From: Nocardia ignorata NBRC 108230 | Lineage (GTDB): Bacteria; Actinomycetota; Actinomycetes; Mycobacteriales; Mycobacteriaceae | Assembly: GCF_001612905.1 (NCBI RefSeq) | Contig: NZ_BDBI01000016.1 | Span: 186,001-250,000 of the forward strand | Reading direction: 5' to 3' | Length of the DNA stretch: 64,000 nt | Shown here: positions 53,601-62,075 of the stretch, piece by piece | How the letters are laid out: each line of letters opens with the position of its first letter | Position numbering within the stretch: position 1 is the first letter of the stretch | Made by a program: the position numbers and the translations under genes | Notes under the pieces: model-generated | Seen by the model: only the letters and a program-made list of their open reading frames with translations | Told to the model about the DNA's origin: nothing | Database searches by the model: none

Positions 53601-55756
53601 CCGACCGACAGCGTGATGGCGATATCGGCGAGCGAGGCGTCGAAACTCACCGACGACGACTGCATCATCCGGTCGGCGGGCGTCATGTCCCACTCGGCGC
53701 AGAAACACACGATGTGTTCGGCGATCGCATTGTGCGGCACCGGAACACCCTTGGGCTTACCGGTGGAGCCAGAGGTGTAGATGACGTAGGCGAGGTTGGC
53801 CGGGCGCAGCGGGCGCAACCGGTGGTCGTCGGTCGGCGCCGAGCCGGGGAGCCCGGCCGCCGCCTCCTCGGCGGCGGCCAATTCGGCCGCACCGAGCAGC
53901 AATCGGGGCTGCGCGTCCTCGACGAGGTACTCGATGCGGTCTTCCGGGTAGGCCGGATCGATCGGCAGGTACGCGCCGCCCGCCTTCAGCACGGCGAGCA
54001 CGGCGACGATGAACTCGACCGAGGTGCCCAGGCGCAGGCCGACGACGTCCTCGGTGCCGATGCCCTGCCCGATCAGCCAGTGCGCCAGGCGATTCGCGCG
54101 GGTGTGCAGCTCGGCGTAGGTGAGTTCGGCGGTGTCGGAGACCAGTGCGAGCGCGTCGGGTGATGCGGCGGCGGCCGATTCGAACAGGGCTACAAGGGTG
54201 GTGGCGGGCTGGTCGACGAGCAGACCGTGGGAGCGGTCGAGCAGTGCGGCGCGCTCGTCGGCGGCGAGCATCTCGAGGTCGCGCAGCCTGCGGGTCGGCT
54301 CGCGCAACGCGCTGTCGAGGAGCACACCGAAATGCCCGAGCAACTGATCGACCAGGGCGTCGGACAGCACATCGGTCTGGTATTCGGCCTCGACGACGGC
54401 GGTGCCGTCGGCGTCGAGCACCACGGCGAAGGCCAGCGGCACCTGCGCGCTCACGGCGCCGAGTTCGAGCAGGGTGGAGGAGACGCCGTCGAAGGCGAAA
54501 CCGTCGGCGCTCTTGCGCACGCTGAAGCCGAGACGGACCAGCTGGTCGAGACCGTCGCGACCGGCGACGCGGTCCGGGTTCGCCTCACGCACCACGCGAT
54601 CGATACCGACACCGCGGCGCGCGAACGCACCGGTGCAGGTCTCGCGGACGGCGGCGACGAGGGTAGCGAAGTCGTCACCGGTACCGATGCCCGCGCGCAG
54701 CAGCAGGGTGTTGCCGAAGTAGCCGATGAGCTGTTCAGTACCTGCCGGGCGGTCGGTAACCGGGATGGAGACGAGGAAGTCGTCGGCGGCGGTGTAGCGG
54801 TGCACGAGGGCGTCGAAGGCGGCCAGCAGCACCATGAACGGGGTCGCGGCGTGTTCGCGCGCGAATTGTTCGGTGCGGGTGACGAGGTCGGCCGGGAGCC
54901 GGTGGGTGCGGCGCTGCGCCTGTCTGCCCGCGGTGGCCGAGGCCGAGCCGGGCAGTTCTAGCGGTTCGGGCAGGGGCCGCAGGGCGTCACGCCAGTAGGC
55001 GACGTCGTCGGCCGCGGGTTCAGCGGTGGGGGCGATGGCGGCGAACTGCACGGTGTCTGCCTGCGCGTGCGCGCTGTCGGCTGGCGTGGGGACGCTGTTG
55101 GCCCGGCCGGGGATGCCGTCGGATTGTGCGGGCGCGCTGCCGTCCTGCGCGGGCACGGTGCGGTAGGCGGCGTTGAGCTCGGTGAAGAAGACAGCCCAGG
55201 AGTCGTCGTCCCAGCAGATGTGGTGGATGGTGAACAGCACCACGTGCTGGTCGGCGCCGGTGCGGATCAAGGTGGCGCGCAACGGCAGCTCGGTGCCGAG
55301 GGCGAAGGGGCGGCTGAACTCGCGCTGCGCCAGCACCTCCACCCGCAGGTCACGGCCGGATTCGGCGAGGTCGGTCAGGTCGTGGGTGGTCCACTCGGCG
55401 CGGGCGTCGGTGGTGAAGACCTGGAATGGTTCACCCTCGGCGTCCACACCGTAGGTGGTGCGCAGGATGTCGTGGCGGGCGACGACGGCGTCGAACGCGG
55501 TGTGCAGGCGGTCGGCGTCGAGCGGACCGGTGAGGCGGTAGGCCACGCAGATGTTGAGGGCGGTGTCCTGCGGGTCGCGGGTCTGCAGGAACCACATGCG
55601 GCGCTGGCCCGGCGTGAGCGGGCGGTGCTCCCCCGCCGCGATGCGCGGCACGGCGACGGGTGCGGTGGACGCGGCCATGCCGCGCTCGCGCAGCTTCTGC
55701 TGCAGCAGCTGCTTGCGGCGTTCCGCGACGGACAGGGTGGCTTCGGTGTCTGACAT
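50618..55756 (-). CDS. Siderophore NRPS, C-A-PCP-C-PCP (MbtE-like)
   Basis: 1,712 residues. A helical start (E-R-R-K-Q-L-L-Q-Q-K-L-R-E-R-G) may be a docking segment. Condensation domain 1 has H-H-I-C-W-D-D (~183), with Asp where Gly is usual. The adenylation core is Y-T-S-G-S-T-G-K-P-K-G (~662). Carrier 1 is L-G-G-H-S-L (~1048), condensation domain 2 has H-H-I-V-A-D-H (~1264) and carrier 2 is L-G-G-D-S-V (~1635). One adenylation domain for two carriers suggests the second carrier receives its unit from elsewhere, plausibly the hydroxyacyl chain from the polyketide modules just upstream. Size and gene order match MbtE, which loads the first lysine. Confidence 0.9.
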   Translation of the reverse strand: MSDTEATLSVAERRKQLLQQKLRERGMAASTAPVAVPRIAAGEHRPLTPGQRRMWFLQTRDPQDTALNICVAYRLTGPLDADRLHTAFDAVVARHDILRTTYGVDAEGEPFQVFTTDARAEWTTHDLTDLAESGRDLRVEVLAQREFSRPFALGTELPLRATLIRTGADQHVVLFTIHHICWDDDSWAVFFTELNAAYRTVPAQDGSAPAQSDGIPGRANSVPTPADSAHAQADTVQFAAIAPTAEPAADDVAYWRDALRPLPEPLELPGSASATAGRQAQRRTHRLPADLVTRTEQFAREHAATPFMVLLAAFDALVHRYTAADDFLVSIPVTDRPAGTEQLIGYFGNTLLLRAGIGTGDDFATLVAAVRETCTGAFARRGVGIDRVVREANPDRVAGRDGLDQLVRLGFSVRKSADGFAFDGVSSTLLELGAVSAQVPLAFAVVLDADGTAVVEAEYQTDVLSDALVDQLLGHFGVLLDSALREPTRRLRDLEMLAADERAALLDRSHGLLVDQPATTLVALFESAAAASPDALALVSDTAELTYAELHTRANRLAHWLIGQGIGTEDVVGLRLGTSVEFIVAVLAVLKAGGAYLPIDPAYPEDRIEYLVEDAQPRLLLGAAELAAAEEAAAGLPGSAPTDDHRLRPLRPANLAYVIYTSGSTGKPKGVPVPHNAIAEHIVCFCAEWDMTPADRMMQSSSVSFDASLADIAITLSVGAQLIVPKPKPFRDIRYVADLIMRRQVTVLHMVPSMLSTFLLLPEVSEWRSLRQVPVGGEALPGEVADRFANTLEAELRNHYGPTEAVVCSTYMPVHGPQGTGVVPIGVPNRNVYTYVLDEALQLVPDGVVGELYLGGDQLARGYLDRPALSAQRFVADPFTPGARLYRSGDLVRRNNFGELEFIGRADEQVKVRGFRIELGEVEAAVAAHPSVAQCVVVVTEDPAIGAMLAAYVVPAEGFIDLEQIQAFAAAGLPDFMVPSAFAVIPEVPLTVNGKLDKRALPAATPAVARTHRAPATATERKMCALFGALFGLDEVGAEDSFFELGGHSLLAARLVAQVRAEFGIELDVRVIFDSPTPAALAANLVARFLAEFDMDLDAVDSDVDEAAEPAPAASADAVTAAPTTRPAIGGRPRGERIPLSYSQLAMWFQYRMEGAGSVGNLPLAMRFDGPLDIAALRAALGDVVARHESLRSTFPEYEGVPYQVIHPATEVALPVREITADQVSAELAETARYAFTLDGEPLLRAELLEVDANTHVLSLLVHHIVADHASFGVLLDDLTTAYRARSEQDSAPAWEPLPIQFADYALWQRELFDQAAPSEFAQAQIDFWRTALAGVPDEISVAHDRPRPPVLGKRGEVVTFSLPASVRSGLESLAKGSGATEFMVCEAAVATLLHTLGGGTDITLGTPVAARTDPATTNLIGLFANMVVLRNDLSGATTLRDTVIRARDVVLDANAHQELPIERLVEALNPRRSRSRNPLFQSMIHFRGADWAPTTLPFATSGASTVTVLPADFDVSFLDLNLSLNVTAEGGMDVRVVVNADLYEPATAALIADALAATLRAFADNPDQPIADLRVLPQADLDRLLAVPAPVATTAAAGGAADSDTERTLIALIEELLEIDDVTGDDNFFALGGDSVISIQWSARAAAQGLPLTPQMVFECATITELAAAVDAAPREAETEVPEQVEHAPMSASGLDSDALSALTAAWSAQG

Positions 55757-55769
55757 CTTCTTTCGGCCC

Positions 55770-58700
55770 CTAGCCCTGGTTGGTGTTCTGTGCCATCAGC
55801 TGCACGACGTCGTCGAGCGACGCGCCGCCGAGAATCGCCGCGATCGGCAGATCCCGGTTTAGCTCCGCCTTCACGCGCTTGCGGAAGTCCAAGGCCTGCA
55901 ACGAGTCCAGGCCGAGGGCGACCAAGGGCATGGTCGCGTCGATGGATTCGGCGCTGTCGCCTCCGATCACCTTCAGCAGTTCGGTACGCATGCGCAACTC
56001 GAGCGAGGAGTTGTCGGGCCGCGCCGCCGATTCGGCGGATACGGCCGCGGACGACTGCGCGGACGTGAGCGGAATCCCTTGGGTGACAATTGAAACCGGC
56101 GCGGGCTTCGGCGCGACAGCGGAAACCGGTACAGTCGCGCACTCGAGTCCGGTGAGCACGCTGTCCTGGCCGAACGCGCCGAGTACCTCGCGCAGGAAGT
56201 CCCAGTCGGCGGCGATGATCATGCCGTCGCGCACCGGCGCGGTGAAACCCGCCCCGATGGCGTCGGCAGGGACCATGGGGAGCACACCGGCCTCTTCCAC
56301 GCGGGCGAACCCGGCGTCGTCGAGCGGGCCCGCCACGCTCCACAGCCCCCACTGCAGGCTGGCCGCGGCGATGCCACGGGCGCGCAGCCTGCGGGCGGCG
56401 ACATCGAGCATGCGGTTGGTGACCGCGTACAGGATCTGGCCGCGCCCGCCGATGGTCGCGGCCATCGAGGAGCACAGCAGCACACGGCAGTCGGTGGTCA
56501 GCGGCACGATGTCGATCAGGGTGTCGAGGCCGTGCAGCTTGGCGCGGGCGGCGGTGTGGACGGCCTCGGCGGTGACCTGGTCGAGTTCGGCGTCGACGTA
56601 GTTCACGGCAGCGTGGATCACCAGGTCGGCCGGGCGATCGGCGATCTCGGCAGCGAAGGCCTTCGCCGATTCCGGATCGCTCACATCACAGGACCGCACG
56701 ACGATCTCAGTGGCACCGAGGCCACGCAGACGCGCCAGTTCCGTTGCCAGCGCGAGGGTTTCACCGCTGCGGCTGAGCAGGGTGACACGGCCGGTGCCCG
56801 TGCGCGCCAGCTGATCGGCGAAGCGCAGGCCGAGCTGACCGGTACCGCCGACGATCACCACATGATCGAGACCCTCGGCGAGCGAACCGGTTTCGGCGGA
56901 CTCGTCGACCACCAATCGCTTGACGAAGAGCTTGCCCGCTCGCAGCGCCAGCTCAGCCTCACCGCTGGAATGCACCGCACCGACGATCCTGCCCGCCTGC
57001 GCGATCGGATCCTCGTTCGCGGCGAGGTCGAGATGGCGAAACACGGTGCCGGGTTGTTCGATCCCGACGCTGCGGAACCCGGCCGCGACGCCTGCCTGGA
57101 ACAGACCGGGGATCGGATCGCTCTCGTGCACGGTCTCGCCACCGACGGTCAGCAGCCAGCATTCGCCGCCCGGACGTAGCACGGAAAGCGCTGGGGCCCA
57201 GTGCCTTTCGGCGAAAAACGAGGTCAGTGCATCGACAGCCGTCGCAGTGTCGTCGGCCGCCGACGGTGGCAGCAGGACAACGACGGAATCGAACGGCTGC
57301 GTACGCACCGAGTCGGGCAGGCCACGCGCGGCATGCTCTTCACCGGGTTCGGCGGAGCTCATCGCACCGGCGGCGGGTCCTCGATCGTCCGCCTCAGCGC
57401 CCGCGCCGACAGCCGGGTTCAGTTCTGACGGACCGAGCACACGAGCCTCGGCACCGTGACGGTCCGCGGCCTTCACCAGGGCGGCGGCCAGAGCGGCACA
57501 CTCACCTGTGTGGTCCACGACGAGCAGGCTGCGCGGGGCGGTCAGGGTGCGGCGCTGGAGTGGGGTCCATTGTTCGACCAGCCGTTGGGGTTTCGGCGTG
57601 GTGACCAGAAGTTCGGGCGGGGTCGCCGACTCGTCGGGGGCGGCCCAGAGGCGCTTCGGGGCGGTGACGGTATGCGGGAAGTCGCGCAGCGGCAGCGTGA
57701 CGGTGTCGTCCACGCGCAGCGCGTCCCAGCGGTAGCCGGCGTCGAGCACCGCGACCTGGGCGAGATTGCGGGTGAACTCCGAGAGGCCCTCGGCGGTGCG
57801 CAGCGACGTTCCGAGGACACGGAAGTCGCGCTGCGGCAGGCCGGGACGCGACGGCACGAGGCCGAGGTTCTCCTGTAGCGCCAGCTGCAGCACGGGGTGT
57901 TCGGCGACCTCGATCAGCAGGTCCACGCCATCGCTACCCGCCGCGATCACGGCCTTGTCGAAACGCACCCGGTTGCGCAGGTTCCAGTACCAGTAGTCCT
58001 GGTGATTCAGGTCGGAGCCGATCTTCGCGCCGAGCGTCGCTCCGTAGCAATCGATCTCGGATTCGGTGAAGTGCGTGCCGCTCATCTCGTCGCCGAGCAT
58101 GTCCACGAAATCGGCGCGCAGCTCGGCCACGATGGAGGTGTGTGCGGGGTAGGCCACGCGGATCTCGCGAGCGAACTGGCCGCGTTCGGTCGCGGTGGCG
58201 ACCAGATCGACAATCGTCTCGCGGTCACCGGAGATGGCAAGGATGTGCGGCGAGTTCACCACCGACAGCTCGGCCCAGCCCGAATGCCTGGCCAGCAACG
58301 CCTCGCAGGACTCGCGGTCCATACCGAGCACGGCCATCGAGTAGCCGCGCGGGGAGATGCGCTCGACCAGGCGGGCGCGGTGGGTTACGGCGAGGACCGC
58401 GTCGCGCAGGGTCATCACACCCGACACCGCACCGGCGGCGAGCTCGCCCTGGCTGTGCCCGATCGTCGCCTGCGGCGCCACGCCTGCGGCCCGCCACAGT
58501 GCGGCGAGGCCGGTCATGTGGAACATCAGGGCGGGCTGTACTTCCCACACCGTGTCCTCGTACTGCCCCTCGTCGCCGAGCAGGTAGTGCATCGGCTGGG
58601 AGTGGCCGAACCGTTCGTGGTGGATGGCGGCGCACTCGTCGACGACGGTGCGGTAGGCCTGCGATTGCGCGTAGAACAGCGCACCCATGCCGGGTCGCTG

Positions 58701-59048
58701 GCTGCCCTGACCGGGAAAGACGAAACCGATGCGGCGAGAGCTCGCGGGGACGTCACCGAGAACGACAGTGTCGTGCTCGGCGCCGGTCGCGATCGCATTC
58801 AGCGCGGCGCGCAGCTCACTCGACGACTCGGCACCGTTCCCGCGCACAATGGGCCGGGCCACGATCAGCGCCCGCCGACGGCGCGGCATCCGGGTGCGAA
58901 ACAGCATGTCGGCCAGCCGTTCCGGTGTCACCGCCGGGTGCGCGTCGACGTAGTCGCGCAGGGCAGCCGCCTCCGCACGCAGTCCGTCGGCACTGTCGGA
59001 GGACAGCAGAACAGGAACGCTGCCGTCGGGCAGACGGTACTCAGCCAT
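55770..59048 (-). CDS. Polyketide synthase AT-KR-ACP (MbtD-like)
   Basis: 1,092 residues from ATG 59048 (MAEYRLPDG), overlapping the ketosynthase stop by 8 bp. The acyltransferase has F-P-G-Q-G-S-Q and G-H-S-Q-G-E (~199). The ketoreductase has V-G-G-T-G-Q-L-G (~733) and Y-A-V-T-N. The carrier site is L-G-L-D-S-L (~1049). It lacks its own ketosynthase, which is supplied by the separate gene upstream, as with MbtC/MbtD. Together they would make a reduced beta-hydroxyacyl unit for the siderophore. The acyltransferase motif around Y-P-A-H does not clearly indicate malonyl or methylmalonyl. Confidence 0.9.
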   Translation of the reverse strand: MAEYRLPDGSVPVLLSSDSADGLRAEAAALRDYVDAHPAVTPERLADMLFRTRMPRRRRALIVARPIVRGNGAESSSELRAALNAIATGAEHDTVVLGDVPASSRRIGFVFPGQGSQRPGMGALFYAQSQAYRTVVDECAAIHHERFGHSQPMHYLLGDEGQYEDTVWEVQPALMFHMTGLAALWRAAGVAPQATIGHSQGELAAGAVSGVMTLRDAVLAVTHRARLVERISPRGYSMAVLGMDRESCEALLARHSGWAELSVVNSPHILAISGDRETIVDLVATATERGQFAREIRVAYPAHTSIVAELRADFVDMLGDEMSGTHFTESEIDCYGATLGAKIGSDLNHQDYWYWNLRNRVRFDKAVIAAGSDGVDLLIEVAEHPVLQLALQENLGLVPSRPGLPQRDFRVLGTSLRTAEGLSEFTRNLAQVAVLDAGYRWDALRVDDTVTLPLRDFPHTVTAPKRLWAAPDESATPPELLVTTPKPQRLVEQWTPLQRRTLTAPRSLLVVDHTGECAALAAALVKAADRHGAEARVLGPSELNPAVGAGAEADDRGPAAGAMSSAEPGEEHAARGLPDSVRTQPFDSVVVLLPPSAADDTATAVDALTSFFAERHWAPALSVLRPGGECWLLTVGGETVHESDPIPGLFQAGVAAGFRSVGIEQPGTVFRHLDLAANEDPIAQAGRIVGAVHSSGEAELALRAGKLFVKRLVVDESAETGSLAEGLDHVVIVGGTGQLGLRFADQLARTGTGRVTLLSRSGETLALATELARLRGLGATEIVVRSCDVSDPESAKAFAAEIADRPADLVIHAAVNYVDAELDQVTAEAVHTAARAKLHGLDTLIDIVPLTTDCRVLLCSSMAATIGGRGQILYAVTNRMLDVAARRLRARGIAAASLQWGLWSVAGPLDDAGFARVEEAGVLPMVPADAIGAGFTAPVRDGMIIAADWDFLREVLGAFGQDSVLTGLECATVPVSAVAPKPAPVSIVTQGIPLTSAQSSAAVSAESAARPDNSSLELRMRTELLKVIGGDSAESIDATMPLVALGLDSLQALDFRKRVKAELNRDLPIAAILGGASLDDVVQLMAQNTNQG

Positions 59049-60354
59049 GATTGGTTTCCTCCAGCACCGGAAGGCCGACAATGGCGTGCGCGTTGGTTCC
59101 CGCGACACCGAACGACGACACCGCGGCGTAGCGCAGCCCGTCGGGGCGCGGCTTCCACTCGGTCGCTTCGGCCGCCAGACGCAAAGTGGTTGCGCCCCAG
59201 TCGATATCGGTGGTCGGCCGATCCGCCCACAGGCTCGGCGCGATGGTGCCGTGCTCGCCGCACAGCAGCACCTTGATCAGTCCGAGCATGCCCGAGGCCG
59301 CCTGCGCGTGACCGGCATTGGACTTCACCGAACCGAGCAGCGGGGCATCGGAGCGATCGGGGGTGCCGTAAGTCGCGGCGAGCGCGGTCAATTCGAGCGG
59401 ATCGCCGACGGCGGTTCCGGTGCCGTGGCCCTCGATCAGGCCGATATCGTCGACGCTCACCCCCGCGGCGGCCACGGTCGCCTCGATCAGTCGCCGCTGT
59501 GCGTCCGCGCTCGGCACGGCGATCGGCGCACCGGCGCCGTTGTGGTTCACCCGGGAACCGAGTAGCTGCCCGTAGATCCGATGGCCCAGCGCCTTCGCGC
59601 GCGATTCTCGTTCCAGCACGATCACGCCCGCGCCCTCACCCCACAGGGTGCCGGTCGGGTCGGCGGCATAGGAACGGCAGTGGCCGTCGGTGGCCAGGGC
59701 GTTGTTCCTGGAGAACTCGTAGAACGCGCCGGGCGTGCCCATCACGCACACGCCGCCTGCCAGCGCCCAGTCGCACTCCCCCGCCCGGATCGCCGACCCG
59801 GCCTGATGCACGGCGGTGAGCGACGACGCGCACGCGGTATCCACGCTGATCGACGGGCCGACCAGCCCGAGCCCGTGCGAGATCCGCCCGGCCACCGCAC
59901 CGAGCGCGGTGCCGGTGCCCCGGTATCCGCTGTACTCGTTGACACCCGCCGCGCGCGGACCGTATTCGGTGATCGACACGCCCATGAAGACACCGGCCGG
60001 ATCACCGTCGAGCGCACCGGGGTTGATGCCCGCGTGCTCGAGCGCGCGCCACGCCACCCGCATGGCCACCCGCTGCTGCGGGTCCATCGCGACCGCCTCA
60101 CGCGGGGTGATGCCGAAGAACTGGGCGTCGAATTCCGTCGCGCCGTCCAGGAATCCACCGGCGTCGCGGACGGGCGCCCAGCCGTCGAGCCTGCCGAGGG
60201 CGAACAGTTCGGCCAGCGGCCAGTCACGGTCGCGCGGGAACGGGCCGATCAGCTCCCGGCCGCCGGCGAGCGCGGACCAGAAGTCCGGCAGGGTTTCGAT
60301 GCCGCCGGGGGCCTCGACGCCCATCCCGACGATGACGATGGGATCCACGTTCAT
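59041..60354 (-). CDS. Stand-alone polyketide ketosynthase (MbtC-like)
   Basis: 437 residues, ketosynthase only. The catalytic Cys is in D-T-A-C-A-S-S, and the two His are in E-G-H-G-T-G-T and S-N-A-G-H-A-Q-A-A, so it is active by sequence. It elongates the siderophore's acyl chain with the AT-KR-ACP protein encoded next. The ATG overlaps the thioesterase stop by 4 bp. Length and order match MbtC. Confidence 0.92.
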   Translation of the reverse strand: MNVDPIVIVGMGVEAPGGIETLPDFWSALAGGRELIGPFPRDRDWPLAELFALGRLDGWAPVRDAGGFLDGATEFDAQFFGITPREAVAMDPQQRVAMRVAWRALEHAGINPGALDGDPAGVFMGVSITEYGPRAAGVNEYSGYRGTGTALGAVAGRISHGLGLVGPSISVDTACASSLTAVHQAGSAIRAGECDWALAGGVCVMGTPGAFYEFSRNNALATDGHCRSYAADPTGTLWGEGAGVIVLERESRAKALGHRIYGQLLGSRVNHNGAGAPIAVPSADAQRRLIEATVAAAGVSVDDIGLIEGHGTGTAVGDPLELTALAATYGTPDRSDAPLLGSVKSNAGHAQAASGMLGLIKVLLCGEHGTIAPSLWADRPTTDIDWGATTLRLAAEATEWKPRPDGLRYAAVSSFGVAGTNAHAIVGLPVLEETNHG

Positions 60355-61103
60355 CGGGTCAGCGCCTGCCCGGCCAGCACCTCGGCGATGCCGTCGATGT
60401 TCTCGTCGACGTAGAAGTGCCCACCCGCGAAGAGGTTCACCTCCACTTCTCCCGTGGTGGCCTGGTCCCAGCCGTAGAGGTCGCGCGGGCCGACGAACGG
60501 GTCGTCGTCACCGCCGAGTACGAGCACGGGTGCGGCGACGCGCACATCGGCACCGCAGGAGTAGGCGTCGAAGGCGCGGTAGTCGGCCTTGAGCACGGGC
60601 AGCGCCATGCGCATCACCTCGCGGCTGGCCATCACGTCGGCGCCGGTTCCATTGAGGGCCGCCATGTGGTCGAGCAATTCCTCGTCCTCGGTCGGATGAC
60701 CAGGTAGCTCGGCGATCCGCTGTGGCGCGGCGGCCGCGGAAACCACCAGCAAACGCACGGACAACCCGGCGGCCTCGGCGAGCCGGGCGAATTCGAAGGC
60801 CACGATGGAACCCATGCTGTGGCCGAACACGGTGATCGGGGCGCCGGTGTCGCGCGCGGAGCCACGGAAGGCCTCGAAGGCGCCGCGGGCGAGTTCGGGC
60901 AGTGTCTCGGCGGCCGGTTCGCGCAGACGGTCCTGACGGCCGGGGTATTGCACGATCACGGTGTCGAAGTCCTGCGCCATACGCTTGGCGAACACCCGGT
61001 AGGCCGATGCGCCCGCGCCCGCGTGCGGGAAGACGATCAGTGGCGGTAGGGAGTCGGTCCGGGGGGCCTGGAATTGCCTGATCCAGCCGAGTTCTCTTGC
61101 CAT
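60351..61103 (-). CDS. Type II thioesterase of the siderophore operon (MbtT/NbtT-like)
   Basis: 250 residues from ATG 61103, with GGGAGAG upstream. It is an alpha/beta hydrolase with F-P-H-A-G-A-G at the oxyanion loop, nucleophile motif G-H-S-M-G, Asp in G-G-D-D-D-P-F-V and His in F-A-G-G-H-F-Y. Type II thioesterases clear misloaded carrier proteins during synthesis. It is the first gene of the minus-strand operon. The divergent spacer holds an iron box, so iron repression is expected. Confidence 0.9.
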   Translation of the reverse strand: MARELGWIRQFQAPRTDSLPPLIVFPHAGAGASAYRVFAKRMAQDFDTVIVQYPGRQDRLREPAAETLPELARGAFEAFRGSARDTGAPITVFGHSMGSIVAFEFARLAEAAGLSVRLLVVSAAAAPQRIAELPGHPTEDEELLDHMAALNGTGADVMASREVMRMALPVLKADYRAFDAYSCGADVRVAAPVLVLGGDDDPFVGPRDLYGWDQATTGEVEVNLFAGGHFYVDENIDGIAEVLAGQALTR

Positions 61104-61293
61104 GTCGCTCTCCCTCACCGACCGCGTCCAGCTGCGGCCGTTTCGCACTATCTCTCGCCGGGCCCGGACACGGGCCTACCCGGCGCAGTCGTCCGGGACC
61201 TGGGCGAATGTTGTTGCCGCCGAGCCCGAACCAGCTCCGGGCGCGCTCCGGCAACCACCGGGCGATCGGTCGGGCAACAGTAGCATCAACCCA

Positions 61294-61312
61294 TTAGTAT
61301 AGGCTAGCCTTA
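61294..61312. promoter_or_regulatory. DtxR/IdeR-type iron box between divergent siderophore genes
   Basis: TTAGTATAGGCTAGCCTTA matches the iron box at most positions. It lies 24 bp before the acyltransferase start and about 190 bp from the thioesterase start, so it certainly suits the plus-strand gene and may also affect the minus-strand operon. Confidence 0.8.
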
Positions 61313-61336
61313 CCAATTGAGGTGACCAAGGTAACG

Positions 61337-62020
61337 ATGGAATGGAGCACCCAGCAGATGAACCCCGCCGGGACCCCCGCCGCGCTCCCCCGCGAGCAGA
61401 CAGACCTGCCCGCCGACGTAGCCGCCGCCCCCGCGCCGAACCTGCCGGTGTTCGAGGCGCCCTTCGCTCTGCGGATGGCCGATCCCGACGGTACCGACCC
61501 CGACATGCTCGAAGAGTGGATGGCCCGCCCGCATCTGCTCGAGTCCTGGGAACAGGATTGGGACGCGCAGCGCCGTCGCGAGAATTTCCGCACCCAGCTG
61601 GCCGGAACCTATTCACGCCCCTGCATTCTCAGCCTCGACCTGGCCGTGATCGGTCAGCCGGAACGCGGCCTTGTCGATGTCGCCTACATCGAGTTGTATC
61701 GCGCTGCCAAGGACGAGATCGGCAAGCTCTACCACGCCGATCCCGGCGACATCGGCGTCCACATCGCCACCGCCGAGACTGCGGTGATGGGCAAAGGCAT
61801 CATGACGGCTTGGCTCTCACTCCTACCTGCCGCCGTGTTCGCTGCCAATCCCGACTGCAAGCGCATGATGGGCGACCCCGATCTTCGCAACGAAGCGATC
61901 CGGCGGACCCTCGACAAGACGATCTGGCAACGTATCGGCGCGTTCGAAGTTCGCCCGGACCGCCGCATCGGGCTGTACACGGTTCCGCGCACCCCGGCGG
62001 ATCTACCCGTCGCACGCTGA
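61337..62020 (+). CDS. Siderophore lysine N-acyltransferase, GNAT fold (MbtK-like)
   Basis: 227 residues from ATG 61337, with AAGG 5-6 bp upstream; GTG 61322 and ATG 61358 are alternatives. After a Pro/Ala-rich N-terminus comes the IucB/MbtK-type acyltransferase domain: Y-I-E-L-Y-R-A-A-K-D, the D-I-G-V-H-I-A strand, G-K-G-I-M-T-A-W (acyl-CoA/ACP binding) and N-P-D-C-K-R. MbtK puts the long acyl chain on the N6-amino group of the siderophore lysine. It is iron-box controlled and divergent from the synthase operon. Confidence 0.88.
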   Translation: MEWSTQQMNPAGTPAALPREQTDLPADVAAAPAPNLPVFEAPFALRMADPDGTDPDMLEEWMARPHLLESWEQDWDAQRRRENFRTQLAGTYSRPCILSLDLAVIGQPERGLVDVAYIELYRAAKDEIGKLYHADPGDIGVHIATAETAVMGKGIMTAWLSLLPAAVFAANPDCKRMMGDPDLRNEAIRRTLDKTIWQRIGAFEVRPDRRIGLYTVPRTPADLPVAR

Positions 62021-62033
62021 GCCGAACAGCAGC

Positions 62034-62066
62034 ACGCCCTCTCCGAAAACCCTCCGGGAAGGGCGT
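62034..62066. terminator. Hairpin between convergent acyltransferase and nbtG genes
   Basis: ACGCCCT pairs with AGGGCGT around a 19-base loop and is followed by TTTC on the plus strand. It sits between the acyltransferase stop (62020) and the nbtG stop (62076) and could act in both directions. Confidence 0.65.
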
Positions 62067-62075
62067 TTTCGTGTG

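Noticed and set aside
50693..54163. Very long plus-strand open frame (1,156 codons) opposite the NRPS
   Set aside because: Shadow of the C-A-PCP-C-PCP gene, whose conserved motifs lie on the minus strand.
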